From assembly GCF_019075875.1 (NCBI RefSeq), contig NZ_JAHOOZ010000001.1, positions 5,708,001-5,772,000 on the forward strand: a DNA stretch of 64,000 nucleotides, read 5' to 3'. A program made the translations under genes and the position numbers. This DNA comes from Novosphingobium sp. G106. Lineage in GTDB: Bacteria > Pseudomonadota > Alphaproteobacteria > Sphingomonadales > Sphingomonadaceae. This document shows positions 17,276-25,228 of this stretch, piece by piece. The stretch's first letter is position 1. Each line of letters opens with the position of its first letter. The notes below the pieces were generated by a model. It was not told the DNA's origin and did not search any database. It worked only from the letters and a program-made list of their open reading frames with translations.

Positions 17276-19036
17276 CTAGAGCGAAGCTGCGGCGGAGGTG
17301 CTCCGGCAGGCCCGGGCCCAGGCCTCGACGTCGGCGATCCGCAGCACGCGGCTGTAGTCGTAGTCACGCAAGGCAAGGCCGGGAGCCAGGGCGGCCAGGA
17401 TCGCCTCGCCGTCGAGCAATCCCGCTCGGTCGAGCTCGCCCCCGATGAGAAGGTCGGCAAGCCGCTTGCGATTGGCTTCGAAGACTTCGCCGAGGAATCC
17501 GTCGGGTGATCCTTTGTCGCGGCGCCAGACTATTTCTGGCGGCAGCAGCTCCGCGAAGGCTTGTCGCGCAAGAGCACGGTTGTGGCCGCCGTCGAACCAA
17601 TGCCAGCTCGGCACCGACAGGCAGAATTCGACGAGGGGCTGTGCCATCAGCGGCGACCATTCGGCGACAGGGCCGTCGGCGATCTCGATCAGGTTTTCGA
17701 CGACGATCATGTTGGCAATGTGCGTCGCCGCGCCTGGCAGTGCGCCGCGCGGCGTCTTGAGCCAGGGATGCGTCGGCTTGGCCGCGCGGGCGAGCGCATC
17801 GCGGCTGAGCAACCGGTCGTCAATGGGCCAGCGGTAGGCGCGGCGCCGAAGGAAAGCGCGGCGCCAGGCAAGGCCGAGAACCTGCGGCAGGCTAGCCCCG
17901 GTGAGCCGGGCCATGTCGATCGCGGTCTTGACCATGCCTTTCCCTGGTCCCTGCCGGAGCAGCCGGTCGGCCACGGGTGCCGCCGACTGCATCGAGCAGA
18001 ACAGACTGTCGCCGCCGCTTCCGTCCACTACGTCGCCGGCACCCGTCGAAGCGGCCAGTCGGTGCTTAGCGGTGCGTGCCGGTTGGACGAAGGCGCGGGC
18101 CAGGGGCCGAGCAAGGCCAATGGCGTCGCAGCGTCCTATATCGACTTGGTCGACCTCGGGCTCGATCTCGAACAGCGGAACGCCGAGATGGGCCGCTACC
18201 CTTCGTGCGTAGCTGCGCTCGTCGCCATTGGCGTCCCCGTAGGGCAGGTTCAGGCAGGTAAGGCGAGGGCCGGCGCGTGTCAGGCAAGCCGCGAGAATCG
18301 AGGAATCGAGGCCGCCCGACAGCATCGCACCTATGGTGTCGCGATCGCGGACCTGCGCCGCGACACAGGACAAGGTGAGTTCGCGAAGCCGCGCGGCGAG
18401 GGTAGCCGCCGGCTCGTCGCGGGGTGCGCGGGCAAAGGACCAAGGGCTCCATGCTGGTTCGGTCCGGACTTCCTCCATGGTGACGACCATGCGGTTGCCC
18501 CACAGGAGCTCGTCGATTCCGCTGATGCAGGTTGTGGGCGCGCGAAGTCCGGTCGTGCGCAGGTGGCAGGCTACTTCGTGCCAGTCGGGCTGGTCGACGG
18601 CCACGCCGCAGCGTGCAAGCAGGTCGATGTCGGATGAAAGCAAGAGGAGACCGCGGTGCCGCGTGTGGCAACAGGCCAGGTCCGATAGCGGCGCTCTTAG
18701 AACGATGACTTCATGGTCGTTCGCGGCGAAGGCGATGTAGTCGCCCCAGAATTCGGTGATCAGCGCCTGACCGCGCGCCGCGGTCACGCGGCCGCTTTCG
18801 ATCTCATCGAGCTCGACAATGCGGTCCATCGCTCCGCCCTGGCGAAAGATGGGACCAAGGATCGTCCCCCTGTCGCCCGGCAGCACGATCGGCGCCGGCC
18901 CTTGGGCGTAGACCTGGAGGCCAGCGGCGCAAAAGACCAGCCCAAGGCCCGCCTCCGCCATGATCGGCGCGACCGAGCGCTTGAAGCCGAAAGGATCGCG
19001 GAATGCCGCGACGGCAAGATAACGCGGAAGCCTCAC
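17276..19036 (-). CDS. Lasso peptide cyclase (C protein, asparagine-synthetase-like)
   Basis: 586 residues. The N-terminal half resembles a degenerate glutamine-amidotransferase domain lacking an initiating cysteine. The C-terminal half is an asparagine-synthetase ATP-pyrophosphatase domain with the PP-loop MLSGGLDSS and a conserved GSGGDSLF segment. It adenylates the Asp side chain of the precursor and joins it to the new Gly1 amine, closing the ring around the tail. Start is GTG 19036, overlapping the B gene stop by 4 bases. It is convergent with the isopeptidase gene, 67 bases away. Length and order (A-B-C) fit lasso biosynthesis. Confidence 0.92.
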   Translation of the reverse strand: MRLPRYLAVAAFRDPFGFKRSVAPIMAEAGLGLVFCAAGLQVYAQGPAPIVLPGDRGTILGPIFRQGGAMDRIVELDEIESGRVTAARGQALITEFWGDYIAFAANDHEVIVLRAPLSDLACCHTRHRGLLLLSSDIDLLARCGVAVDQPDWHEVACHLRTTGLRAPTTCISGIDELLWGNRMVVTMEEVRTEPAWSPWSFARAPRDEPAATLAARLRELTLSCVAAQVRDRDTIGAMLSGGLDSSILAACLTRAGPRLTCLNLPYGDANGDERSYARRVAAHLGVPLFEIEPEVDQVDIGRCDAIGLARPLARAFVQPARTAKHRLAASTGAGDVVDGSGGDSLFCSMQSAAPVADRLLRQGPGKGMVKTAIDMARLTGASLPQVLGLAWRRAFLRRRAYRWPIDDRLLSRDALARAAKPTHPWLKTPRGALPGAATHIANMIVVENLIEIADGPVAEWSPLMAQPLVEFCLSVPSWHWFDGGHNRALARQAFAELLPPEIVWRRDKGSPDGFLGEVFEANRKRLADLLIGGELDRAGLLDGEAILAALAPGLALRDYDYSRVLRIADVEAWARACRSTSAAASL

Positions 19037-19683
19037 AGCCGCCGGATCGGGGTATAGGAGCGCACGCGATCGAACCGGTCGTTGACCAGGTGTCCCTGGC
19101 ATTCGACCCAGCAATGCGCCGCGAACGGACGCAGCTGCACGCCGAGAACGACATGGGCCGCGAAACCTTTGCGAGCGAGGTCGGTCGCCAGAACGAGGGA
19201 GTGGGGCAGGCACAGATTGTGCGCTCCTCGCAGCAGGCTGAACCAGTCATAGGCCGTCGCAGTTGCGCCCAGTTCTGCATTGTCCCGGGGCGGGGCTGCG
19301 CTGCCGCGCGCCGCGGCCAGTTCGCCTGCTGGTCCCGCTATACCGTGGCGGCTGAGCTTGGCGCGCATGACCGCAAAGGCCAAGGTCAGTCGCAGCAGTC
19401 GGCCGGCCGATGTCGATCCCCTGGAAAGATCGAGCAGGCTCGCCCTGGGCGTGTCGGACGCGCAGGCGAGAAGGGGCTGGCCGCCGGAATGGCCGTGTCC
19501 GGGTACGACTATGCCGAGCTTCTCGAACACCGCGCATGTTTGCGGGTCGGCAGCGCCAGAGATAACAGCCGCGAAATCGCCGGCGAGCTCATGGCCAAGG
19601 CTGAAATAGCGATCTTGCGCCAGGTCGAGGAAGACGAACTCGCCTTGGATACGGCAAAATGAAATGTCGGGGTGAAGTGGCAT
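19033..19683 (-). CDS. Lasso peptide B protein: RRE domain fused to transglutaminase-like protease
   Basis: 216 residues. Residues 1-75 form a PqqD-like RiPP recognition element (FCRIQGEFVFLDLAQDRYFSLGHELAGDF) that binds the leader peptide. The C-terminal half is the cysteine protease: Cys in HNLCLPHS, His in FAAHCWVE and Asp in HLVNDRFD. It cuts the leader from the precursor to free Gly1 for cyclisation. Fused B1-B2 is the usual proteobacterial form. ATG 19683 has AAGGG upstream. It lies 142 bases after the precursor gene, with a strong hairpin between them. Confidence 0.92.
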   Translation of the reverse strand: MPLHPDISFCRIQGEFVFLDLAQDRYFSLGHELAGDFAAVISGAADPQTCAVFEKLGIVVPGHGHSGGQPLLACASDTPRASLLDLSRGSTSAGRLLRLTLAFAVMRAKLSRHGIAGPAGELAAARGSAAPPRDNAELGATATAYDWFSLLRGAHNLCLPHSLVLATDLARKGFAAHVVLGVQLRPFAAHCWVECQGHLVNDRFDRVRSYTPIRRL

Positions 19684-19790
19684 CGAAGCTGAACCCTTGC
19701 GAGCTTGCCCGGACGTCGTCGCTGCCTTTGCGGCCGGCTATTCGTTTGGTCGCAACTGGCGACACGAGGTCCGATCGACGGCGGCGGAAG

Positions 19791-19814
19791 GCGCGCGGCC
19801 GACCGGCCGCGCGC
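19791..19814 (-). terminator. Perfect 10-bp hairpin between lasso precursor and B gene
   Basis: GCGCGCGGCC pairs with GGCCGCGCGC around a 4-base loop, 12 bases beyond the precursor stop on the minus strand. There is no T-run, so it is more likely a partial terminator or mRNA-stabilising structure that raises precursor message over B and C message. Comparable hairpins after the precursor gene are known from other proteobacterial lasso operons. Confidence 0.7.
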
Positions 19815-19825
19815 CCCGACACCGA

Positions 19826-19954
19826 TCAGTCGTCGGTCATGCCCTGCGGGATGAGATTGAAGCCCTGGTCGGTCTTCTGGCCGAGGACCCCCTTGGTTTC
19901 GGCGCTGGCCGTGCCGAGTTCGATCACTTCGGCGGTGTCATGTTCACGTTCCAT
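19826..19954 (-). CDS. Lasso peptide precursor (A protein), 42 residues
   Basis: A small gene below usual ORF cut-offs. The leader (MEREHDTAEVIEL then GTASAETK) ends like astexin-type leaders (xASAET-R/K), with the invariant Thr two residues before the cut. The predicted core has 21 residues: ring GVLGQKTD (Gly1 joined to Asp8, an eight-residue macrolactam), then loop and tail QGFNLIPQGMTDD. The two aspartates at the C-terminus recall sphingonodin-type peptides. Start ATG 19954 has AAGGAAG seven bases upstream. It lies directly upstream of the B and C genes on the same strand. Core residues, cut site and ring size are inferred from family rules; the gene itself is well supported. Confidence 0.92.
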   Translation of the reverse strand: MEREHDTAEVIELGTASAETKGVLGQKTDQGFNLIPQGMTDD

Positions 19955-20056
19955 GTCGACTTCCTTTCGCATGCCGCGAGATGCGGCATGGAAAGACTGG
20001 ACCCTTGTCCGGACTATAGAAATTTAATAGTTGAAAAATATAGATAATATACTCCG
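19955..20056 (-). promoter_or_regulatory. AT-rich promoter and structured 5' leader of the lasso precursor
   Basis: The 102 bases between the GntR stop and the precursor start. The distal half (about 20013-20052) is strikingly AT-rich, with TATAGT (20018-20013 on the minus strand) as a candidate -10. It is followed at once by the palindrome GTCCGGAC (20014-20007), a possible operator. Nearer the gene, a 7-bp stem with 5-base loop (19971-19989) ends just before the Shine-Dalgarno. This suggests a separate promoter and control at the leader, besides any read-through from luxI-phyH-gntR. Confidence 0.55.
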
Positions 20057-20674
20057 CTACTGCTTTGCGTCCGGCGCCGGAGCGATCATCCGCGCGACTA
20101 TCGCGGATACGCTACGTTGCCGTCGGCGGTGGTAGCGTGCGATCGCCGCGCGCAGATCTGACAGGCAGCCAAGCGACCAGGCCGTCGTGATCGTGGTCAA
20201 CTCCTCGACCATCCCGGACAAGACCTGGACTTCCGCCAGGCGTGCCAGATGCAGGCGGTCGCTGGCCTCACCGATCGCATGGCGATGCTCGCCGTTGCCG
20301 AAAGCGGCGGCCATCGCCGCGAAGATCGATCTTGCGCCGTCTTCCGGGGCGGTCACCGGGGACGGAAGCGCGCCGCTCTTCCGATCGAGGCTCTTGCCGC
20401 GAAGGACAATGACCAGCAGGTCGCCGTTCCACGCATAGAGATCGCGCAGGCCGCTTTCGGTCGGTGTCGGCACCTTGAAGCCCTCGCGCGGCCAGGCCTC
20501 TATCAGGCGCTGGGCGTAGAGCTGGTGCAGTGCGTCGCGAACCGGCGTTGTGCTCGCATGGAGATCGGCGGCCAGTCGCGCCGGATCGAGATGTTCCCCC
20601 GGCCGCCGCTCGCCGGTCATGACCTGCCTCTTGACGAGATCGTAGATCCGGTCGGTTGTCTGACCGGGGCTCAT
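20057..20674 (-). CDS. GntR-family transcriptional regulator
   Basis: 205 residues. N-terminal winged helix (TTDRIYDLVKRQVMTGERRPGEHLDPARLAADLHASTTPVRDALHQLYAQRLIEAWPREGFKV) and an all-helical C-terminus that is short for an FCD domain. It overlaps the dioxygenase stop by 4 bases, so it is translated with luxI and phyH. Lying immediately upstream of the lasso precursor promoter, it is a natural candidate repressor or activator of that promoter, perhaps acting at GTCCGGAC. Its effector is unknown. Confidence 0.88.
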   Translation of the reverse strand: MSPGQTTDRIYDLVKRQVMTGERRPGEHLDPARLAADLHASTTPVRDALHQLYAQRLIEAWPREGFKVPTPTESGLRDLYAWNGDLLVIVLRGKSLDRKSGALPSPVTAPEDGARSIFAAMAAAFGNGEHRHAIGEASDRLHLARLAEVQVLSGMVEELTTITTAWSLGCLSDLRAAIARYHRRRQRSVSAIVARMIAPAPDAKQ

Positions 20675-21627
20675 GGTAACGGCGGACCTTGCCGCGCCCG
20701 CTCGCGCGCGGCGTGCTGTGCCACCATGGCTTGCTGCTCGGGCATCAGCGCGTCGGTTGCCGCGACGGGTGTGCCCGGGTCCCCGCCGAGCAGCCGCGAG
20801 GGGCATTGGCCGTCGACGTTGCCGAGGTTCGGACGGTGCTGCCGATAGCCGGCCAATGCGGCGAGGTTCGGCGAAAAATGGCGCGCCGCCTCGGGCGGAT
20901 AGGCGAGCCAGAGGTTCTCGTAGGGCTTGAGCCACCCCAGTGAATAGCCGGCGACGATGCCCCTTCGCGGAGCGGTACTGCGGTTCGCGCCCGCGGCATG
21001 AAGCGAGGAACCGAGAAACAGGATCGCGTCGCCCGGATCGCATTGCGCAACATGGCCTGCCCTGTCGTAGGGCTCGGCCAGAGCGGCAGCGCCATGCGAC
21101 TGCGGCCAGATGACGGTCGCGCCGTTCTCTTCGCGAAACGGCGTCAGCGGCCACATGACGTTGAGCAGGTATTCGATTTCCCCCTTGGGGCCGTGCCACA
21201 TGTCCTGATCGCGGTGCGGAACCTGGGCGATCTCGCCGGGGTGGATCTCGATGGCCTGCATGACGTTCAGCTGGATCGTGTCGCAATAGGGCCCCAGCAG
21301 CGCGCGGGCGATCGCGAGGATCGCCGGGTGTTCGGCGAGCAGCGGCGCCACCGCGGCGCGCATCAGCAGCCGGCCGAACCGCTTGGTGCGCTCCCCGTAG
21401 AAATCGCCCCGGCTGAACGGCGTGTCGAGGAAACGCTCGGCGACCTCGCGATCGAGATCCAACATGGTTTCGCGCGGGAGAAGACCCGGGACGATGCAGT
21501 ATCCGTTTCGGTTCAGTTGCTCGAGCCAGCTGGCCGCTTCCGGCCCTGCGGCGAAGTCGGCGCTGTCGCCCGCGTTGACGGCTGCGTTGACGGCCGCCTT
21601 GCCCGCCGTGCCGAGGGCCGCGCTCAT
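20671..21627 (-). CDS. Phytanoyl-CoA dioxygenase-family (PhyH) Fe(II)/2-oxoglutarate oxygenase
   Basis: 318 residues. Double-stranded beta-helix oxygenase with the metal-binding HxD in VPHRDQDMWHG, the distal His in GSSLHAAGANRS and the oxoglutarate-binding Arg shortly after (APRRG). It overlaps luxI at one end and gntR at the other by 4 bases each. A luxI-phyH pair recurs in sphingomonads, as far as I recall. It could hydroxylate the acyl chain of the homoserine lactone, a fatty acyl precursor, or less likely the lasso peptide. Confidence 0.9.
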   Translation of the reverse strand: MSAALGTAGKAAVNAAVNAGDSADFAAGPEAASWLEQLNRNGYCIVPGLLPRETMLDLDREVAERFLDTPFSRGDFYGERTKRFGRLLMRAAVAPLLAEHPAILAIARALLGPYCDTIQLNVMQAIEIHPGEIAQVPHRDQDMWHGPKGEIEYLLNVMWPLTPFREENGATVIWPQSHGAAALAEPYDRAGHVAQCDPGDAILFLGSSLHAAGANRSTAPRRGIVAGYSLGWLKPYENLWLAYPPEAARHFSPNLAALAGYRQHRPNLGNVDGQCPSRLLGGDPGTPVAATDALMPEQQAMVAQHAARERARQGPPLP

Positions 21628-22247
21628 GCCCGCAGCTCCGGCGCCATGCCCGAGGGCTGCCAGGCCGGTACCGTCCAGATGCCGCCGGCGGCGAGCAGCT
21701 CGGGCGTCTCGTGGTCGATCTCGATCCGCATGGCCACCAGCGTCCGGCCTTCGACGATCCGCGGCAGACCGAGCAGCGCGCAGCGCCAGCCGAAGTTGGC
21801 GATCTGCCGGAACCAGCCGATCTCGGCCACGCCGGTGTAGGCTGTAATGCCGTGCTCGATCGCGTAGGCGGTCAGAGCTGTCACCAAGCGGTCGCGCGCA
21901 TGCCGGCGCTCGGCCGCGCGCAGCGAGCGATCGAGGCAAAAGCGCGTGATCTCGAGAATGTTAGCTCCGCTCGGCACCTCGCCGTCGACGAGGTCGGGAT
22001 AGAGCTCGCCGAGAATGTGCGGACCGACCGTCTTGAGCAGCCTTGAAGAGGCGAAATGGCCGCCATTGCCATCGGAAATAATGAGATAGGTCGCTTCGCG
22101 GTCGTCGAATTGATCGAGTTCCCAGGTACCTGCCAGAACCGGTATGTCCCATTTCAGCAGGTCGACAAAAACATGTTTGCGAGCTTCGAACATGGCGCGA
22201 AGCACCGCGCCCTCCGCTTCGCTCATGTGATCGAGGGTATGAATCAT
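21624..22247 (-). CDS. luxI: Acyl-homoserine-lactone synthase (LuxI family)
   Basis: 207 residues. Contains the family's conserved N-terminal Arg/Phe region (MFEARKHVFVDLLKWDIP), the acidic WELDQFDD segment and the E-x-(T/S)-R-F motif (NILEITRFCLDRSLR). It makes an N-acyl-homoserine lactone from acyl-ACP or acyl-CoA and S-adenosylmethionine. ATG 22247 has GGGAG ten bases upstream, at the foot of a 20-bp dyad. First gene of the luxI-phyH-gntR unit that runs into the lasso genes. Confidence 0.93.
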   Translation of the reverse strand: MIHTLDHMSEAEGAVLRAMFEARKHVFVDLLKWDIPVLAGTWELDQFDDREATYLIISDGNGGHFASSRLLKTVGPHILGELYPDLVDGEVPSGANILEITRFCLDRSLRAAERRHARDRLVTALTAYAIEHGITAYTGVAEIGWFRQIANFGWRCALLGLPRIVEGRTLVAMRIEIDHETPELLAAGGIWTVPAWQPSGMAPELRA

Positions 22248-22257
22248 AGTGCGCGCT

Positions 22258-22277
22258 CCCGGTCTGGTTGGACCGGG
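22258..22277 (-). promoter_or_regulatory. 20-bp dyad overlapping the luxI ribosome site
   Basis: CCCGGTC and GACCGGG flank six bases, a perfect 7-bp inverted repeat just before luxI. It is the size of a lux box, but its end overlaps the GGGAG Shine-Dalgarno, so it could also fold in mRNA and limit translation. Confidence 0.5.
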
Positions 22278-22308
22278 AAAATTGAACAGAATGGGAGCGC
22301 CTGCGGTA

Positions 22309-22324
22309 TCCCTCGGCCTAGGGA
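22309..22324 (-). promoter_or_regulatory. Candidate lux-box-like dyad upstream of luxI
   Basis: TCCCTCGG/CCTAGGGA forms a 16-bp dyad with seven of eight positions paired, centred about 70 bases upstream of the luxI start. This is where a LuxR-type activator would bind to contact polymerase. It is a pattern match only. Confidence 0.4.
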
Positions 22325-22371
22325 GAAAATGCGGAATTTTGCGGCCGAAGGACGCCTGGTGGCCGAACAGT

Positions 22372-23124
22372 CTATCCGTAGGCCGCGCGTGGCGGCATGT
22401 CATCGAAGCACAGATCGCCCATTTTGAGCGAGCCGACGACCAGTTCGCAGCGCGAACCGACCCCCAGTTTCGCGCGCGCCTCGCGCAGATGCTCCATGAC
22501 GCTTTGCACTCCGATGCCGAGGCGCAGCGCGATTTCCGGATTGCTGAGGCCCTGTCCTGCCAGGGCAATGCACTGCCTCTGACGCTTGCTGAGCCGCGGC
22601 AGCGGGTCTCCCGCAGCCCGCCGCTGGAGCCAGCGCATGCGATCGAAAGCGAAAGCCCCGATCGACTGCGCCAGGAGCAGCGTACCGCGCGGCAGCTTGG
22701 CGCCGGATTCCGCGACGAAGCTGCAGGATCCGCGCGCCTCGCCCGGGACATGCACCGGGACTGTGACGCCGTCGCCAAGTCCGATCTGCTTGCCAAGCCC
22801 CAGCACGTGGCGATCGGCACCATTGATCTGGATGATATCGGGTACATCGTTCCAGAAAAACCCGCTGGCCATGCGGTGGCTGGCGCGGTGGATCGGATCG
22901 CTGAGCCCGAGACTGCGCTGATCGTACCACGCCTCCCAGCCGTCCGGATAGTTGTGGATTCGCAGGGCTCTCGGTGCGGCTACGAAGTCGACGTGGTGAG
23001 ACAAGGCAAAGTAACGTGCACCCAGCCATTCGCTGGCTTCGGCCAAGGCATCGTACAGAGCGTCCGTCGACATGACGCTGGATATTCGGCTCGCCAAGTC
23101 CATGGCGGCAGACAACTTTTCCAT
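22372..23124 (-). CDS. LuxR-family quorum-sensing regulator (first)
   Basis: 250 residues: N-terminal autoinducer-binding domain (residues about 20-165, with YFALSHHVDF, WEAWYDQRSLGLSDPIHRAS and aromatic ligand-pocket residues) and C-terminal LuxR helix-turn-helix (LSKRQRQCIALAGQGLSNPEIALRLGIGVQSVMEHLREARAKLG). It lies 124 bases upstream of luxI in the same direction, the usual partner position. ATG 23124 gives the normal N-terminus. Confidence 0.92.
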   Translation of the reverse strand: MEKLSAAMDLASRISSVMSTDALYDALAEASEWLGARYFALSHHVDFVAAPRALRIHNYPDGWEAWYDQRSLGLSDPIHRASHRMASGFFWNDVPDIIQINGADRHVLGLGKQIGLGDGVTVPVHVPGEARGSCSFVAESGAKLPRGTLLLAQSIGAFAFDRMRWLQRRAAGDPLPRLSKRQRQCIALAGQGLSNPEIALRLGIGVQSVMEHLREARAKLGVGSRCELVVGSLKMGDLCFDDMPPRAAYG

Positions 23125-23511
23125 GACAGTACATTCGGCCGATCCGCGCCCGCTCTCGAGCCGAGCATGTGACCGGCCTCCTTTCACGTCAGGTCCCACC
23201 GGGCGGTCCAGCGCCGCGGACTAGGAAGGTTGGTGGTGCGACCCTGTTTTGCTTTGAGAGTTATAGACCTCCGCGCGAAGAACCAGGAAGCCCCAAGAAT
23301 AAGGCTCGCAAAGTCTGTCGCGCAACTATATTTGGAAAATATCTGGAGGATATCGGATGGCCCTGGACGGGAGTTCGAGACTACCTTCGCGGGCACGCAT
23401 TCGACTTGCTGCGCCCGCCGCTTACCGCTTGTCCCTATGCCTCGGCGCCGCGAGGGCTTTGTTTCACGAAGCGGGGCGCATTGTCGGCGGTCACCACCTG
23501 GCTGCTCGAAT
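23125..23511 (+). other. Divergent intergenic region between two luxR genes
   Basis: About 390 bases with no supported gene. It must carry both luxR promoters. Visible features are an AT-rich patch with ATATTT-GGA-AAATAT (about 23325-23345) and generic GC-rich sequence elsewhere. Confidence 0.4.
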
Positions 23512-24258
23512 ATGAGCCTCCACCGTGTGATTGAGCAATTCGCGAACCGATCGCGCCGTTGTTCGAATACCATCGATCTGTTTGCCCTGATCGAAGCCGC
23601 AGCCCGGGAAATACGTTTCCCGCGAGTCGCCCTGGCTCATGGAATGGCATTTCGCCGACCAGGCCGGCACCTCATCCGCATGGATAACTACGGAGATTGG
23701 GCCGATCTTTTCGTCGAGCGCCAATACTATCTTGCCGATCCGGCCACGCTCGCCGGGCTGCAGACCAGTTCAGCCTTTGCTTGGGGGCAAATTCCGCAAT
23801 TGCTGACGCTGACGCGGCAGCAACGCAGAATTCTTGAGGAAGCCCAGCGGTTCGGTCTGCATTCCGGTTACACGATCCCGATCGGCGTGATCGGGGAGCC
23901 GCATGGTTCCTGCTCGTTCGTCGCCGCCGGTCCCGACCTGCCGTCGAAGTGGCATTGCCGCGCCGCCGCGTTGATCGGCGCCGATGCCTTCGGGGAGGCC
24001 CGGCGGCTGCATGGCCTTCCCGGACGCGCCAAACAGCTGCCCCGGCTCAGCGACAGAAAGCTCCAATGCCTCGAACTCCTGGCGATCGGCAAGACCGATG
24101 TCGAAATCGCCATCATCCTCGGGATAAAGGAGACGACCGTTCGGACCTACATGGCCCAGCTGCGCCAGGACTTCGGCGTCGTGAGCCGGACCCAGCTAGC
24201 GGTCGAAGCCCTGCGCTTCGGTCTGATCGACTACGGTGACGCAATTCCTCAAGGTTGA
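23512..24258 (+). CDS. LuxR-family quorum-sensing regulator (second)
   Basis: 248 residues with an autoinducer-binding-type N-terminal domain (DNYGDWADLFVERQYYLADPATLAG, SSAFAWGQIP) and a LuxR helix-turn-helix (LSDRKLQCLELLAIGKTDVEIAIILGIKETTVRTYMAQLRQDFGV). Clearly paralogous in layout to the divergent luxR and likely part of the same circuit, possibly answering a second signal. The long open frame before ATG 23512 lacks domain support and the Shine-Dalgarno is weak. Confidence 0.9.
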   Translation: MSLHRVIEQFANRSRRCSNTIDLFALIEAAAREIRFPRVALAHGMAFRRPGRHLIRMDNYGDWADLFVERQYYLADPATLAGLQTSSAFAWGQIPQLLTLTRQQRRILEEAQRFGLHSGYTIPIGVIGEPHGSCSFVAAGPDLPSKWHCRAAALIGADAFGEARRLHGLPGRAKQLPRLSDRKLQCLELLAIGKTDVEIAIILGIKETTVRTYMAQLRQDFGVVSRTQLAVEALRFGLIDYGDAIPQG

Positions 24259-24466
24259 GGATGCCGGCGCAGAACGGCAGCTGCTCATCTCGCGCGACCA
24301 CAGAATGGGGCGCGACATGACGCAGGGCATCCAAGGTTTCGCTGCACCCCATTCCTGTCGGGACCGTCGGGGTTCGGCTGCAAGTATCGCCGGACTTGGC
24401 CGAGCCGCGGTGGCAAACGGAACCGGGATCTAGCGGTCACCTGGTCTCTGTTGCCGGCCCAAAGCC

Positions 24467-25228
24467 GTGGATGCAGGGGCACCGCTGGCCGACTGGCGAT
24501 CCGGTCAAGACTATGCGGCGCTCGCCCAGGGCGATCGGCGCACTTTTGCCTGGGAGTGGCTGCGCCGCTCGGCCGCCTATTGCCAGGCTTGCCAGGAAGC
24601 ATGTCAGTCGGGGAGCGCCGCCGCCGGATTCGGGCTCCATCGGTTGGAGCCAGCCACTGGTGATATTTCGGCTGCGCGGCCGGTCTGGCGCGCGCAGGTC
24701 GACCCCCATGTCGCGGTTGCCGCGGCGATTCCGGGCACAGACGATAACGACACTTTCGATTTTGCGCGTCTCGCGGCTTTCGCCAAATGTGTGGGCGGAC
24801 CGGGCGGAGCCGAGCATTGGCTGTGGTCGAGCGGCGCGCGGCAGATCCGCCTCGATGTCGTCGCCGGAACCTTGCACGCTGGACCTGTCCGGCTCGACTA
24901 CCGCCTGAGCGGGTTCGGGTCGGCCCTGCCGGCCATGGCCGCGATCGCGCGGCTCATCGCGCTCGCGCGCACCGGCTCCTTTGCCGCGGGACTGTTTCCA
25001 ACGGAGCGCCGCGCGCATCGCTGGGCACTGGTCCTGCGAACCCATGACGCCCTGGTGGCCGGCGCCTCGCAGCGCGAAATCGCCGAGCATCTTTTCGGGC
25101 TCGGAAAACTCCCGCGCTGGCGCATCGAGGCGCCGTCCTGGCGGCAGCGTGCTCAGCGCCTGGTCGTCGCTGCCCGGCAAGCCGCCGGGATCGAGCCGTA
25201 CCGGTGGCTCGATGGCACATGGCCGTGA
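24467..25228 (+). CDS. DUF6499/DUF2285-type DNA-binding protein of integrative elements
   Basis: 253 residues. Starts with the DUF6499-like segment WRSGQDYAALAQGDRRTFAWEWLRR and ends with a DUF2285 helix-turn-helix region (ERRAHRWALVLRTHDALVAGASQREIAEHLFG). Proteins of this pair of domains sit at the regulatory end of proteobacterial ICEs. GTG start at 24467. It marks the left limit of recognisable mobile-element genes in the window. Confidence 0.82.
   Translation: MDAGAPLADWRSGQDYAALAQGDRRTFAWEWLRRSAAYCQACQEACQSGSAAAGFGLHRLEPATGDISAARPVWRAQVDPHVAVAAAIPGTDDNDTFDFARLAAFAKCVGGPGGAEHWLWSSGARQIRLDVVAGTLHAGPVRLDYRLSGFGSALPAMAAIARLIALARTGSFAAGLFPTERRAHRWALVLRTHDALVAGASQREIAEHLFGLGKLPRWRIEAPSWRQRAQRLVVAARQAAGIEPYRWLDGTWP

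Noticed and set aside
19684..19825. Second lasso precursor between A and B
   Set aside because: No frame with a ribosome site, leader Thr and Gly-x6/7-Asp/Glu core; the space is filled by the hairpin.
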